A stretch of DNA of 64,000 nucleotides from Pseudomonas benzenivorans (GCF_033547155.1 NZ_CP137892.1:3534001-3598000), one strand, 5' to 3'. Shown: positions 30,487 through 39,274, counted from the stretch's first letter. Numbers and translations are program-made. Notes: a model not told the origin generated them from the sequence alone.

Positions 30487-31194
30487 ATGCAGCCACTATC
30501 CCGTCTCGCCACTGCCCTCGCCCTCGGGGCCGCCACCCTGCTCAGCCTCCCCGCCCTGGCCGACGAGGCGCGCTACAACCAGGTCGCCCTGCGTGCCGAG
30601 GTCAGCCAGGAGATCGCCCACGACCTGATGCACGTCACCCTCTACAGCGAGGCCCAGGACGACGATCCGGCCAGGCTTGCCGCGCAGATCACCCGCACCC
30701 TGAACGACGCCGTCAAGCAGGCCCGCGCCGCCAAAGGGGTCAGCGTGGCCCTCGGCAGCCGCCACAGCTACCCGGTCTACGACGACAAGCGCCAGCAGAT
30801 CACCGCCTGGCGCGAGCGCGCCGAGCTGCGCCTGGAAAGCGCCGACTTCGCCGCGTTGTCGAAACTCACCGGCCAGATGCTGGAGACACTGAAGATGGCC
30901 GGCATGGACTTCAGCATCGCCGCACCGACCCGCAAGCGCCACGAGGACGCCCTGCTCAAGGATGCCGTGACGGCCTTCAAGGCCCGCGCCCAGCTGGCCA
31001 CCGAGGCCCTCGGCGGCAGCGGCTACAAGCTGGTCAGTCTCAACCTCAACAGCGGTGGTTTCCAGCCGCCGATGCCGATGCGCATGGCCAAGGGCATGGC
31101 GATGATGGAGGCGGCACCGACGCCGGAAATCGAAGCCGGCACCAGCCAGGTGACGATCAACGCCGACGGCGTCATCGAGGTGCAGATGCCCTGA
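30487..31194 (+). CDS. Periplasmic SIMPL-domain (DUF541) protein
   Basis: 235 residues. Signal peptide of about 25 residues ending LPALA/DEARY, then a SIMPL domain (oligomeric beta-alpha fold, e.g. SVALGSRHSYPVYDDK). Function of bacterial SIMPL proteins is not settled; E. coli YggE is linked to oxidative stress. It diverges from roxS over 222 bp, where I see no strong promoter. AAGGAG precedes the ATG. Confidence 0.85.
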   Translation: MQPLSRLATALALGAATLLSLPALADEARYNQVALRAEVSQEIAHDLMHVTLYSEAQDDDPARLAAQITRTLNDAVKQARAAKGVSVALGSRHSYPVYDDKRQQITAWRERAELRLESADFAALSKLTGQMLETLKMAGMDFSIAAPTRKRHEDALLKDAVTAFKARAQLATEALGGSGYKLVSLNLNSGGFQPPMPMRMAKGMAMMEAAPTPEIEAGTSQVTINADGVIEVQMP

Positions 31195-31416
31195 TCGGAG
31201 CCTGTCTGTGGTCCGCCGTTATCGCCAGATAGCGGCTGATTCGCGGATTTTCCCCGCAAAATATCCAGAATGCGACAAGAACTTATAGTTGACCTACAGT
31301 TCAGGCCTTGTACAGAAGATGTCGCTTGCCTCCGGCCTATGCCGTGCATAGTTTCTGTCGAGGCCCCCACAAGGGGCCCCTCACGATGACAATCAAAATA
31401 AGACAATGAGGTCACT

Positions 31417-33018
31417 ATGCGTAAAAACGCCGTCATCCAGGCCATGCTCGTCGCTGGGCTGATCGCCAGCGCTCCTGTCGCCCATGCCGCCAGCACCCTG
31501 GTGTTCTGCTCCGAGGGCAGCCCCGCCGGCTTCGACCCCGGCATGTACACCACCGGCACCGATTTCGACGCCTCCGCGGAAACCCTGTTCAACCGCCTGA
31601 CCCAGTTCGAGCGGGGCGGCACCGCGGTGATCCCCGGCCTGGCGGAAAAGTGGGAGGTCTCCGAGGACGGCCTGATCTACACCTTCCACCTGCGCCCCGG
31701 CGTGAAGTTCCACACCACCGCGTACTTCAAGCCGAGCCGCGACTTCAACGCCGACGACGTGCTCTTCACCTTCAACCGCATGCTCGACAAGAACCACCCG
31801 TTCCGCAAGGCCTACCCCAGCGAGTTCCCCTACTTCACCGACATGGGCCTGGACACCAATATCGCCAAGATCGAGAAGCTCGACGAACTCACCGTGCGCT
31901 TCACCCTCAACCAGGTGGACGCGGCCTTCATCCAGAACCTGGCGATGCCTTTCCCGTCGATCCACTCCGCCGAGTACGCCGAGCAGCTGCTCGCGGCCGG
32001 CAAGGCCGCCGACATCAACCAGAAGCCGATCGGCACCGGCCCCTTCGTGTTCAAGCGCTACCAGAAGGACGCGCAGATCCGCTTCACCGGCAACCAGGAC
32101 TACTGGAAGCCCGACGAGGTCAAGGTCGACAACCTGATCTTCGCCATCAACACCGACGCCTCGGTGCGCATGCAGAAGCTCAAGGCCGGCGAATGCCACA
32201 TCACCCTCAACCCGCGCCCGGCCGACCTGGATTCGCTGGCCAAGGACCCGAACATCCACATGCCGTCCCAAGCCGGCTTCAACGATGGCTATATCGCCTA
32301 CAACGTCACCCATCCGCCGCTGGATCAACTGCAGGTGCGCCAGGCCCTGGACATGGCGGTGAACAAGCAGGCGATCATCGACGCGGTGTACCAGAGCGCC
32401 GGCCAGCTGGCGGTCAACGGCATGCCGCCGACCCAGTGGTCCTACAACGACAGCATCAAGGACGCCGGCTACGATCCGGAGAAGGCCAAGGCGCTGCTCG
32501 CCGCCGCCGGGGTCGAGGCAGGCACCGAGATCACCCTGTGGGCCATGCCGGTGCAGCGCCCCTACAACCCCAACGCCAAGCTGATGGCCGAGATGCTCCA
32601 GGCCGACTGGGCCAAGGTCGGCATCAAGGCCAGGATCGTCACCTACGAGTGGGGCGAGTACCTCAAGCGCTCCAAGGCCGGCGAGCATGACGCCATGCTG
32701 ATCGGCTGGAGCGGCGACAACGGCGACCCGGACAACTGGCTGGGCACCCTGTACGGCTGCGACGCGGTGGACGGCAACAACTTCTCCAAGTGGTGCTTCG
32801 AGGAGTACGACAAGCTGATCAAGGCGGCCAAGCGCACCACCGACGTGGCCGAGCGCACCGCGCTGTACAAGCAGGCCCAGGTCATCCTCAAGGAACAGGT
32901 GCCGATCACCCCGATCGCCCACTCCACCGTGTACCAGCCGATGCGCAAGGAGGTTAAGGACTTCAGGATCAGTCCGTTCGCGCTTAACTCCTTCTACGGT
33001 GTGAGCGTCGGCCAGTAA
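31417..33018 (+). CDS. dppA1: Family-5 periplasmic dipeptide-binding protein (DppA1-like)
   Basis: 533 residues. Signal peptide of about 24 residues (ending APVAHA), then SBP_bac_5 fold: SEGSPAGFDPGMYTTGT near 29-45 and the late GEHDAMLIGWSGDNGDPDN segment. It captures peptides for the DppBCDF transporter encoded 8 kb downstream. About four in five residues match dppA3 (35684), including long identical DNA stretches. Its 222-bp leader has a TTGACC at 31289 with only a weak -10, a GGCCCC/GGGGCC hairpin at 31362-31378, and no TTTAAG-type operator, unlike dppA3. Confidence 0.9.
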   Translation: MRKNAVIQAMLVAGLIASAPVAHAASTLVFCSEGSPAGFDPGMYTTGTDFDASAETLFNRLTQFERGGTAVIPGLAEKWEVSEDGLIYTFHLRPGVKFHTTAYFKPSRDFNADDVLFTFNRMLDKNHPFRKAYPSEFPYFTDMGLDTNIAKIEKLDELTVRFTLNQVDAAFIQNLAMPFPSIHSAEYAEQLLAAGKAADINQKPIGTGPFVFKRYQKDAQIRFTGNQDYWKPDEVKVDNLIFAINTDASVRMQKLKAGECHITLNPRPADLDSLAKDPNIHMPSQAGFNDGYIAYNVTHPPLDQLQVRQALDMAVNKQAIIDAVYQSAGQLAVNGMPPTQWSYNDSIKDAGYDPEKAKALLAAAGVEAGTEITLWAMPVQRPYNPNAKLMAEMLQADWAKVGIKARIVTYEWGEYLKRSKAGEHDAMLIGWSGDNGDPDNWLGTLYGCDAVDGNNFSKWCFEEYDKLIKAAKRTTDVAERTALYKQAQVILKEQVPITPIAHSTVYQPMRKEVKDFRISPFALNSFYGVSVGQ

Positions 33019-33126
33019 TCCCTGAGTGAATGCCCGGGTCGGCTCACCCGCCGCCCCGGGTTCCGCGCCAGCACCGGCCTGTCCGGGCGGCGCCATGCCC
33101 CCCCGAGCAGCGTCGGGACAGGCCCT

Positions 33127-33465
33127 ATGCCGAACACGCCCTATGCCTTTATCCGCCTGTTGCTCTGCGCCGTCCTGCTGGCCGCCGGTGCCAGCCTGGT
33201 GGTCTGCAGCGAAGCCAGCCCGGAAGGCTTCGATATCGTCCAGTACACCGCGGCGACCACCGCCGACGCCAGCGCGGAAACCCTCTTCGAGCGCCTGGTA
33301 CGCTTCGCCCCCGGCAGCACCGAGGTCGTCCCCGGCCTCGCCGAGCGCCGGGACATCTCAGCCGACGGCCTGAGCTACACCCTTCAGCTGCGCCAGGGCT
33401 TCGTGCTGAGCCCCATGGGCTCGAACAACTACGCCCGGGTCAGGCTGCGCGCCGCCGACCGCTGA
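33127..33465 (+). pseudogene. dppA2: Internally deleted family-5 binding protein (dppA2-like stub)
   Basis: 112 residues, against about 530 for an intact binding protein. A signal-peptide-like segment is followed by CSEASPEGFDIVQYTAATT and later ERRDISADGLSYTLQLRQG, matching the first 95 residues of dppA4. Then, in frame, it jumps to FVLSPMGSNNYARVRL, which matches the last residues of dppA4 (TISPLTSNNFAATRV). So the middle about 430 codons are gone and both ends are fused. It sits where dppA2 lies in P. aeruginosa. It lacks the ligand-binding lobes. Before it, a 9-bp inverted repeat (33076-33084 / 33116-33124) abuts the ATG and no clear ribosome site is seen. Confidence 0.85.
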
Positions 33466-33470
33466 GACGA

Positions 33471-34700
33471 TCAGGCCTGCAGGCCGAAGGGGTCGTCGAG
33501 CGAATGGCTCGGCTGAGTGAACCAGCGCGGGCCGGCGGCGCTCATGTAGAAGTGGTCTTCCAGACGGACGCCGAACTCCCCGGGCACGCAGATCATCGGT
33601 TCGTTGCTGAAACACATGCCCTCTTCCAGCGGCGTCTCGTCGCCCCGCACCAGGTAGGGCCCCTCGTGGATGTCCAGGCCGATGCCGTGGCCGGTGCGAT
33701 GGGGCAAGCCGGGCAGTTGATAATCCGGCCCCAAACCACCGGCCTCGAGCACCCGCCGTGCCGCCGCATCCACCGCCTGACAGGGCGAGCCCAGCCGGGC
33801 GGCCGCGAAGGCCTCGAGCTGGGCGGCCTTCTCCAGATTCCAGAACGCGCGCTGCCGCGCGCTGGGTTCGCCGAACACGTAGCTGCGGGTGATGTCGGAC
33901 AGGTAGCCCTGCACCTGGCAGCCGGTATCGATCAGCACCATGTCGCCCCGCCGCAGGGTCTGCGCCCGCTTCACCCCATGGGGGAAGGCGCTGGCCGGGC
34001 CGAACAGCACGATGCAGAAGGTGGAGCCCGGGGCGCCGACCCGGCGGTGCGCCTGATGGATGAACTCGACCACCTCGGTGCTGCTGATGCCCTCGCGCAG
34101 GATGCTCGCCGCGGCCTTGTGCACCGCCAGGGTCATGTCCTTGGCCCGCTGCATCAAGGCGATCTCCGCCGCCGATTTACGCCGCCGGCAGTGGCCGCTG
34201 ACTTCGCCGGCATCGATGAACTCATAGCCGCCGGCCAGCTGGCGGATAGCGTCGAACATGAAGAAGGCCAGGGACGCGCACAGCCCCACCCGCGGCGCCT
34301 GCTCACCCCTGGGGCTGACGCCCATGCGCCGCAGGGTGTCGAGCAGCAACCGATAGGGGCTCTCGTGCTCCTGCCAGGTGTTGATGTGCCCGTCGACCTC
34401 CCGGAAATCGCGCACGGTGCCTTCCTCGAACGCCGGCGCGATGTACTCCAGCGCCCCCCTGGCGGGCAGGATGGCGCCGACCATGCGCTCGCTGGGATGC
34501 CACCTGACCCCGGTGAAATACTGCAGGTTGCTCCCGGCATTGAGGTAAATGGCCGCGATATCGCGCGCCTGCATGTAGGCCTGGGCCCGCTCGATGCGCG
34601 CCTGGTACTCGGCCAAGGCGATGGGCTGCGCGCCCTCGATCATAGTGTTCAGCAACGCGAGCGCTTGCTCCGGCGTCTTGCCTCCTACCCCCACGGTCAT
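33471..34700 (-). CDS. mdpA: M24-family metallopeptidase (MdpA-like; Xaa-Pro or dipeptidase type)
   Basis: 409 residues from the ATG at 34700, preceded by AGGAG. Creatinase/prolidase N-terminal domain to about residue 170, then the pita-bread M24 domain with metal ligands visible in IDTGCQ, SDITRSY, HRTGHGIG, SNEPM and RLEDHF. It probably cleaves imported dipeptides in the cytoplasm. It diverges from psdR; its promoter is overlapped by a palindromic operator. In P. aeruginosa the homologue is under PsdR control. Alternative upstream start at 34742 falls inside the -10 box and is rejected. Confidence 0.9.
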   Translation of the reverse strand: MTVGVGGKTPEQALALLNTMIEGAQPIALAEYQARIERAQAYMQARDIAAIYLNAGSNLQYFTGVRWHPSERMVGAILPARGALEYIAPAFEEGTVRDFREVDGHINTWQEHESPYRLLLDTLRRMGVSPRGEQAPRVGLCASLAFFMFDAIRQLAGGYEFIDAGEVSGHCRRRKSAAEIALMQRAKDMTLAVHKAAASILREGISSTEVVEFIHQAHRRVGAPGSTFCIVLFGPASAFPHGVKRAQTLRRGDMVLIDTGCQVQGYLSDITRSYVFGEPSARQRAFWNLEKAAQLEAFAAARLGSPCQAVDAAARRVLEAGGLGPDYQLPGLPHRTGHGIGLDIHEGPYLVRGDETPLEEGMCFSNEPMICVPGEFGVRLEDHFYMSAAGPRWFTQPSHSLDDPFGLQA

Positions 34701-34742
34701 AGGCACTCCTGGTCTGCGGCTTAGGTGATGAGAGAGCCGCAT

Positions 34743-34794
34743 AATTTAAGTAATGCTTAAATTTTCGTCAAAACAATTTTAAGCACAGCTTAAA
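34743..34794 (-). promoter_or_regulatory. mdpA promoter with two PsdR-type operators
   Basis: On the minus strand TTGACG (34771-34766), 17 bp, TAAATT (34748-34743) form a sigma-70 promoter 43 bp before the mdpA ATG. The spacer and -10 are covered by a perfect 8-5-8 palindrome, AATTTAAG-TAATG-CTTAAATT (34743-34763). A second palindrome TTTAAG-CACAG-CTTAAA (34778-34794, 17 bp) is centred 33 bp upstream. The layout is that of a repressor site and matches the one before dppA3. Confidence 0.75.
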
Positions 34795-34834
34795 TCCAGG
34801 CAGGCTCGTGCCTTTCCTGACAGGTGCCAATCGG

Positions 34835-34840
34835 TATACT
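34835..34840 (+). promoter_or_regulatory. Candidate -10 box for psdR
   Basis: TATACT (in TCGGTATACTGTCG) lies 27 bp before the psdR ATG, downstream of the operator pair. No good -35 is visible. If real, psdR starts within a few bases of its coding sequence. Confidence 0.3.
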
Positions 34841-34866
34841 GTCGCCTCCCCTCAAGAGCCCTACCC

Positions 34867-35430
34867 ATGCCCGCAGATCGAATCGGAGAACGCTTGCGCC
34901 GCTTGCGCCGGGAAGCCAAGAAGACCCTCGAACAGGTCGCGGCGGAGTCCGGCCTGACCGCCAGCTTCCTGTCCCAGGCCGAGCGCAACCTCACCGGCGT
35001 GTCGATCTCCTCCTTGGCGAGCATCGCCAAATCGCTGGGGGTACCGCTCAACACCCTGTTCGACCAGCCCCCGCAGCTGCAGCCCGACTCGCACCAGGGC
35101 GAGCGCGTGCGCTACACCATCGAGGGCCAGCCCCTGGCCTACGAGCGCCTGACCAGCAGCTTTCCGGGCAACCTGCTCAATGCGGTGAAGATGAGCATGC
35201 CGGTGGGCTACCAGTCGGAACTGATCGCCCACGAAGGCAGCGAATTCGCCTATGTGCTGGCCGGACGCATCGTCTACACCATCGAGGGGCGCGACTACCC
35301 CCTCGGCCCGGGCGACTCGGTGCACTTCGATGCGGGCAAGACTCACTGCCTGGCGAACGCCGGCAGCGAGGTGGCCGAGGTGCTCACGGTCACCACCCTG
35401 GGCCTGTTCGGCGACCACGGCACGCCATAA
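34867..35430 (+). CDS. psdR: PsdR-like XRE/cupin transcriptional repressor
   Basis: 187 residues. An XRE helix-turn-helix fills about residues 7-62 (TLEQVAAESGLTASFLSQAE), and a cupin ligand domain about 105-180 (HEGSEFAYVLAGRIVYTI; GPGDSVHFDAGKTHCLAN). It lies between mdpA and dppA3, both of which have matching palindromic promoters. In P. aeruginosa PsdR represses dipeptide uptake and processing genes; the same role here is inferred. Effector unknown, perhaps a peptide or amino acid. Confidence 0.9.
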   Translation: MPADRIGERLRRLRREAKKTLEQVAAESGLTASFLSQAERNLTGVSISSLASIAKSLGVPLNTLFDQPPQLQPDSHQGERVRYTIEGQPLAYERLTSSFPGNLLNAVKMSMPVGYQSELIAHEGSEFAYVLAGRIVYTIEGRDYPLGPGDSVHFDAGKTHCLANAGSEVAEVLTVTTLGLFGDHGTP

Positions 35431-35471
35431 CGCCGGCGGCCCAGAGCGGCAACTGCGGACCGACCGCCAAA

Positions 35472-35522
35472 TATTAGTCACACTTAATTTCTGTTGACCG
35501 CATTTTTAGCATGACTTAAATT
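35472..35522 (+). promoter_or_regulatory. dppA3 promoter with two PsdR-type operators
   Basis: TTGACC (35494-35499), 17 bp, TAAATT (35517-35522). The spacer and -10 hold TTTTAG-CATGA-CTTAAA (35504-35520), and TATTAG-TCACA-CTTAAT (35472-35488) is centred 32 bp upstream. Both have the 6-5-6 shape of the mdpA sites with one or two changes per site. The dppA3 leader from here to the ATG is about 155 nt and has no other gene. Confidence 0.75.
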
Positions 35523-35683
35523 CGAGCCCACTTCGCCGGAGATGTCCAGGCGAACGGGGCCGCCGTCAGGGCCGGAATGTCCCTTCGAGATTCCCCCCCG
35601 ATGCCGCGGCGCAGTGACTCAAGGGCAGCGGCCCACAAGGCTGCCGCAAACGAGACCCTCAGAAAAACAACAATGAGGTTTGC

Positions 35684-37282
35684 ATGCGCAAGACTACCCC
35701 GCTCCGGGCCGCGATCGCGGCCGGGCTGATGTTCGCCGCTTCCCACGCCGCCGCTAGCCACCTGGTGTTCTGTGCCGAGGGCAGCCCCGCCGGCTTCGAC
35801 CCCGGCCAATACACCACCGGCACCGACTTCGACGCCGCCTCGGAAACCCTGTTCAACCGCCTGGCCCAGTTCGAGCGCGGCAGCACCCGTGCGGTGCCGG
35901 CACTGGCCACCCGCTGGGAAACCAGCGACGACGGCCTGCTCTACACCTTCCACCTGCGCCCCGGGGTCAAGTTCCACAGCACCGACTACTTCACCCCCAG
36001 TCGCGACTTCAACGCCGACGACGTGCTGTTCACCTTCAACCGCATGCTCGACAAGAACCACCCGTTCCGTAAGGCCTACCCCAGCGAGTTCCCCTACTTC
36101 ACCGACATGGGCCTGGACAGCAACATCGCCAAGGTGGAGCGGCTCGACGACCTGACGGTCACCTTCACCCTCAACCGGGTCGACGCGGCCTTCATCCAGA
36201 ACCTGTCGATGAACTTCGCCGCCATCCACTCCGCCGAGTACGCCGCCCAGCTGCTCGCGCAGGGCAAGGCGCACCTGCTCAACCAGAAGCCGATCGGCAC
36301 CGGCCCCTTCGTGTTCAAGCGCTACCAGAAGGACGCGCAGATCCGCTTCACCGGCAACCAGGACTACTGGCGGCCGGGCGAGGTGAAGATCGACAACCTG
36401 ATCTTCGCCATCAACACCGACGCCTCGGTGCGGGCGCAGAAGCTCAAGGCCGGCGAATGCCAGATCACCCTCAACCCACGTCCGGCCGACCTCGCGTCGC
36501 TGCAGCAGGACCCCGACCTGGCGGTGCCCAGCGCGCCGGGCTTCAATCTCGGCTACATCGCCTACAACGTCACCCGCGCGCCCTTCGACAAACGCGAGGT
36601 GCGCCTGGCGCTGGACATGGCGGTGAACAAGCCGGCCATCATCGAGGCGGTGTACCAGGGGGCCGGCCAACTGGCGGTCAACGCCATGCCGCCGACCCAG
36701 TGGTCCTACGACGAGAGCATCCAGGGCCATGCCTATGACCCGCAGAAGGCCAAGGAGCTGCTCCAGGCCGCCGGCGTCCAGGAAGGCACCGAGATCACCC
36801 TGTGGGCCATGCCGGTGCAACGCCCCTACAACCCCAACGCCAAGCTGATGGCCGAGATGCTCCAGGCCGACTGGGCCAAGGTCGGCATCAAGGCCAGGAT
36901 CGTCAGCTACGAATGGGGCGAGTACATCAAGCGCGCTCACGCCGGCGAGCACGACGCCATGCTGATCGGCTGGACCGGCGACAACGGCGACCCGGACAAC
37001 TGGCTCGGCACCCTCTACGGTTGCGACTCGGTCAACGGCAACAACTTCTCCAAGTGGTGCGACACCGGCTACGACAAGCTGGTCAAGCAGGCCAAGTCGA
37101 TCACCGACCCGGGCCAACGCAGCGAGTTGTACCAGCAGGCCCAGCAGATCATCCAGCAGCAGGTGCCGATCAGCCCGATCGCCCACTCCACGGTCTACCA
37201 GCCGATGCGCAAGACGGTGCAAGACTTCAAGATCAGCCCGTTCGGCCGCAACTCCTTCTACGGCGTCGGCAACGGCGGCTAG
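35684..37282 (+). CDS. dppA3: Family-5 periplasmic dipeptide-binding protein (DppA3-like)
   Basis: 532 residues with a signal peptide of about 23 residues and the SBP_bac_5 body (EGSPAGFDPGQYTTGT; GEHDAMLIGWTGDNGDP). It is a close paralogue of dppA1 and a more distant one of dppA4. A GAGG ribosome site precedes the ATG at 35684. It is the first binding-protein gene after psdR and is preceded by the operator-bearing promoter; a 9-bp GC hairpin follows its stop. Confidence 0.9.
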   Translation: MRKTTPLRAAIAAGLMFAASHAAASHLVFCAEGSPAGFDPGQYTTGTDFDAASETLFNRLAQFERGSTRAVPALATRWETSDDGLLYTFHLRPGVKFHSTDYFTPSRDFNADDVLFTFNRMLDKNHPFRKAYPSEFPYFTDMGLDSNIAKVERLDDLTVTFTLNRVDAAFIQNLSMNFAAIHSAEYAAQLLAQGKAHLLNQKPIGTGPFVFKRYQKDAQIRFTGNQDYWRPGEVKIDNLIFAINTDASVRAQKLKAGECQITLNPRPADLASLQQDPDLAVPSAPGFNLGYIAYNVTRAPFDKREVRLALDMAVNKPAIIEAVYQGAGQLAVNAMPPTQWSYDESIQGHAYDPQKAKELLQAAGVQEGTEITLWAMPVQRPYNPNAKLMAEMLQADWAKVGIKARIVSYEWGEYIKRAHAGEHDAMLIGWTGDNGDPDNWLGTLYGCDSVNGNNFSKWCDTGYDKLVKQAKSITDPGQRSELYQQAQQIIQQQVPISPIAHSTVYQPMRKTVQDFKISPFGRNSFYGVGNGG

Positions 37283-37296
37283 CCCCTCGCGAGCCT

Positions 37297-37320
37297 CCGG
37301 CGGGCGTCCCCGCCCGCCGG
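37297..37320 (+). terminator. GC-rich hairpin after dppA3 (partial terminator or mRNA stabiliser)
   Basis: Perfect 9-bp stem CCGGCGGGC / GCCCGCCGG with a 6-nt loop, 14 bp after the dppA3 stop. No U-tract follows, so it may stabilise the abundant binding-protein mRNA rather than end transcription. Confidence 0.5.
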
Positions 37321-37502
37321 CCAGCCGAATCTATTGCGTGCTCTATCCGCCAGCAGAGCGCAAGAGTGTTTCCCCGTCACTGCCGCACACGTTCGCAAGG
37401 ATGCCCTCGTATGCGTCGCCCCGGCCTCGGCCCTGGGCAACGGTGGGTTCTTACCGGTACTCCTTGTTCCTCTGTAGTCGCGATAACCCAGGATCAATAG
37501 CG

Positions 37503-37658
37503 ATGAGCGTATCCCGACCCACCCGAATTTCTCCTGCCCTGGCGCTGCTCGCCCCGGGCAGCCAGAGCCAGGCCGGCGAGCAGTCGCCCAGCGCCCCGGC
37601 CGACGGCTGCGCCGATGACGTACGCCGGCTCAGCACCTTCCCGTTCAATCTGCTCTGA
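37503..37658 (+). pseudogene. Short remnant, probably of an OprD-family porin gene (opdP)
   Basis: 51 residues: an N-terminal segment with a signal-peptide-like core (ISPALALLAPGSQSQA) runs in frame into DDVRRLSTFPFNLL at the stop. That ending resembles the last outer-membrane strand of OprD porins, which finish in Tyr/Phe-Pro-hydrophobic residues-Leu. In P. aeruginosa opdP occupies exactly this position between dppA3 and dppA4, at about 480 codons. I infer an internal deletion that fused both ends, as in the dppA2 stub. It could instead be chance, since no central part remains. The 220 bp before it hold no other gene. Confidence 0.5.
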
Positions 37659-37681
37659 TGCCAGCCACAAGGAGAGACGCC

Positions 37682-39274
37682 ATGCATCCGACATTCCGCT
37701 ACCTGCCCCTACTGCTCGCCCTCGGCGCCAGCGCCCCGCTGGTCCAGGCCAAGAGCCTGGCGGTGTGCACCGAAGCCAGTCCGGAGGGCTTCGACATCGT
37801 CCAGTACACCGGGGCGGTGACCGCCGACGCCACCGCCGAGACGGTGTTCGACCGCCTGCTGGCCTTCAAACCGGGCACCACCGAGCTGGTCCCCGGCCTG
37901 GCCGAACGCTGGGAAATCAGCGCCGACGGCCTGCGCTACACCTTCCACCTGCGCCCTGGGGTGAAGTTCCACAGCACCGACTACTTCACCCCGAGCCGCA
38001 CCCTGAACGCCGACGACGTGCTCTGGTCTTTCCAGCGCGCCCTCGACCCCAAGCACCCCTGGCATGCCTTGTCGCCACGCGGCTACCCTTACTTCGATGC
38101 AATGGGCATGCGCGAGCTGATCAGCGCGGTGGACAAGCTCGACGAGCTGACCGTGCGCTTCACCCTCAGTCGTCCCGAGTCACCCTTCCTCGCCGATCTG
38201 GCGATGGGTTTCGCCTCCATCTATTCGGCCGAATACGGCGACCAGCTGCTCGCCGCCGGCACGCCGAACCAGTTGAACAACCTGCCGATCGGCACCGGTC
38301 CGTTCATCCTCAGCCGCTACGCCAAGGACGCGTTGGTGCGTTTCAAGGCCAACCCGGACTACTTCGCCGGCAAGCCGGCCATCGACAACCTGGTGTTCGC
38401 CATTACCCTCGACCCCAACGTGCGGCTGCAGAAGATCCGTGCCGGCGAGTGCCAGGTGGCGCTCTACCCCAAGCCGGTCGACGTGCCGGGGATCAAGGCC
38501 GAAGGCACGCTGGCGGTGGACGAGATCGACGCCCTGCTGACCACCTACGTGGCGATCAACACCCAGCACCCGCCGCTGGACGACGCCCGCGTGCGCCAGG
38601 CGATCAACCTGGCCATCGACAAGCAGGCCATCCTCGGCGCCGTGTTCGGCCCCGGCGCCGCGAGTCCGGCGGTCAATCCCTATCCGCCTACACTGCTCGG
38701 CTACAACCATGACATCCAGGACTGGCCACACGACCCCGAACGGGCCAAGGCACTGCTCAAGGAGGCCGGGGTGGAGCAGCTGAAGATCACCCTGTTCGTG
38801 CGCAACGGCAGCTCGCCGACCATTCCCAACCCGGCACTGGCGGCACAGATGATGCAAGCTGATCTGGCCAACGCCGGCATCGAGATGACTATCCGCGCCC
38901 TGGAATGGGGCGAACTCCTGAAGCGTTCCAAGGGCGGCGAACATGATCTGGTGCTGCTCGGCTGGGCCGGCGACAACGGCGACCCGGACAACTTCATCAG
39001 CCCCAATCTGAGCTGTGCGGCGGCGGAAACCGGGGAAAACCAGGCACGCTGGTGCCATGCAGACTTCGAGCGACTGACCCAACAGGCCCGCAGCGTCATC
39101 GATACGGGCGAACGCGCCAAGCTCTATCGACAGGCGCAGGAGCTGTTCCACCAGCAGGCGCCGTGGATTCCACTGGCCCATCCGAAGCTGTTCAATGTGC
39201 GCCGCGACAACGTCAAGGGCTACACCATCAGCCCGCTAACCAGCAACAACTTCGCCGCTACCCGGGTGGAGTGA
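37682..39274 (+). CDS. dppA4: Family-5 periplasmic dipeptide-binding protein (DppA4-like)
   Basis: 530 residues from the ATG at 37682 (MHPTFRYLPLLL), preceded by AAGGAG. Signal peptide ends near PLVQA/KSLA. SBP_bac_5 fold with EASPEGFDIVQYTGAVT near residue 30-46, a different ligand-entry sequence from dppA1/dppA3. It lies directly before dppB and probably is the resident partner of the permease. It shares the SEASPEGFDIVQYT type with the dppA2 stub. Confidence 0.9.
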   Translation: MHPTFRYLPLLLALGASAPLVQAKSLAVCTEASPEGFDIVQYTGAVTADATAETVFDRLLAFKPGTTELVPGLAERWEISADGLRYTFHLRPGVKFHSTDYFTPSRTLNADDVLWSFQRALDPKHPWHALSPRGYPYFDAMGMRELISAVDKLDELTVRFTLSRPESPFLADLAMGFASIYSAEYGDQLLAAGTPNQLNNLPIGTGPFILSRYAKDALVRFKANPDYFAGKPAIDNLVFAITLDPNVRLQKIRAGECQVALYPKPVDVPGIKAEGTLAVDEIDALLTTYVAINTQHPPLDDARVRQAINLAIDKQAILGAVFGPGAASPAVNPYPPTLLGYNHDIQDWPHDPERAKALLKEAGVEQLKITLFVRNGSSPTIPNPALAAQMMQADLANAGIEMTIRALEWGELLKRSKGGEHDLVLLGWAGDNGDPDNFISPNLSCAAAETGENQARWCHADFERLTQQARSVIDTGERAKLYRQAQELFHQQAPWIPLAHPKLFNVRRDNVKGYTISPLTSNNFAATRVE

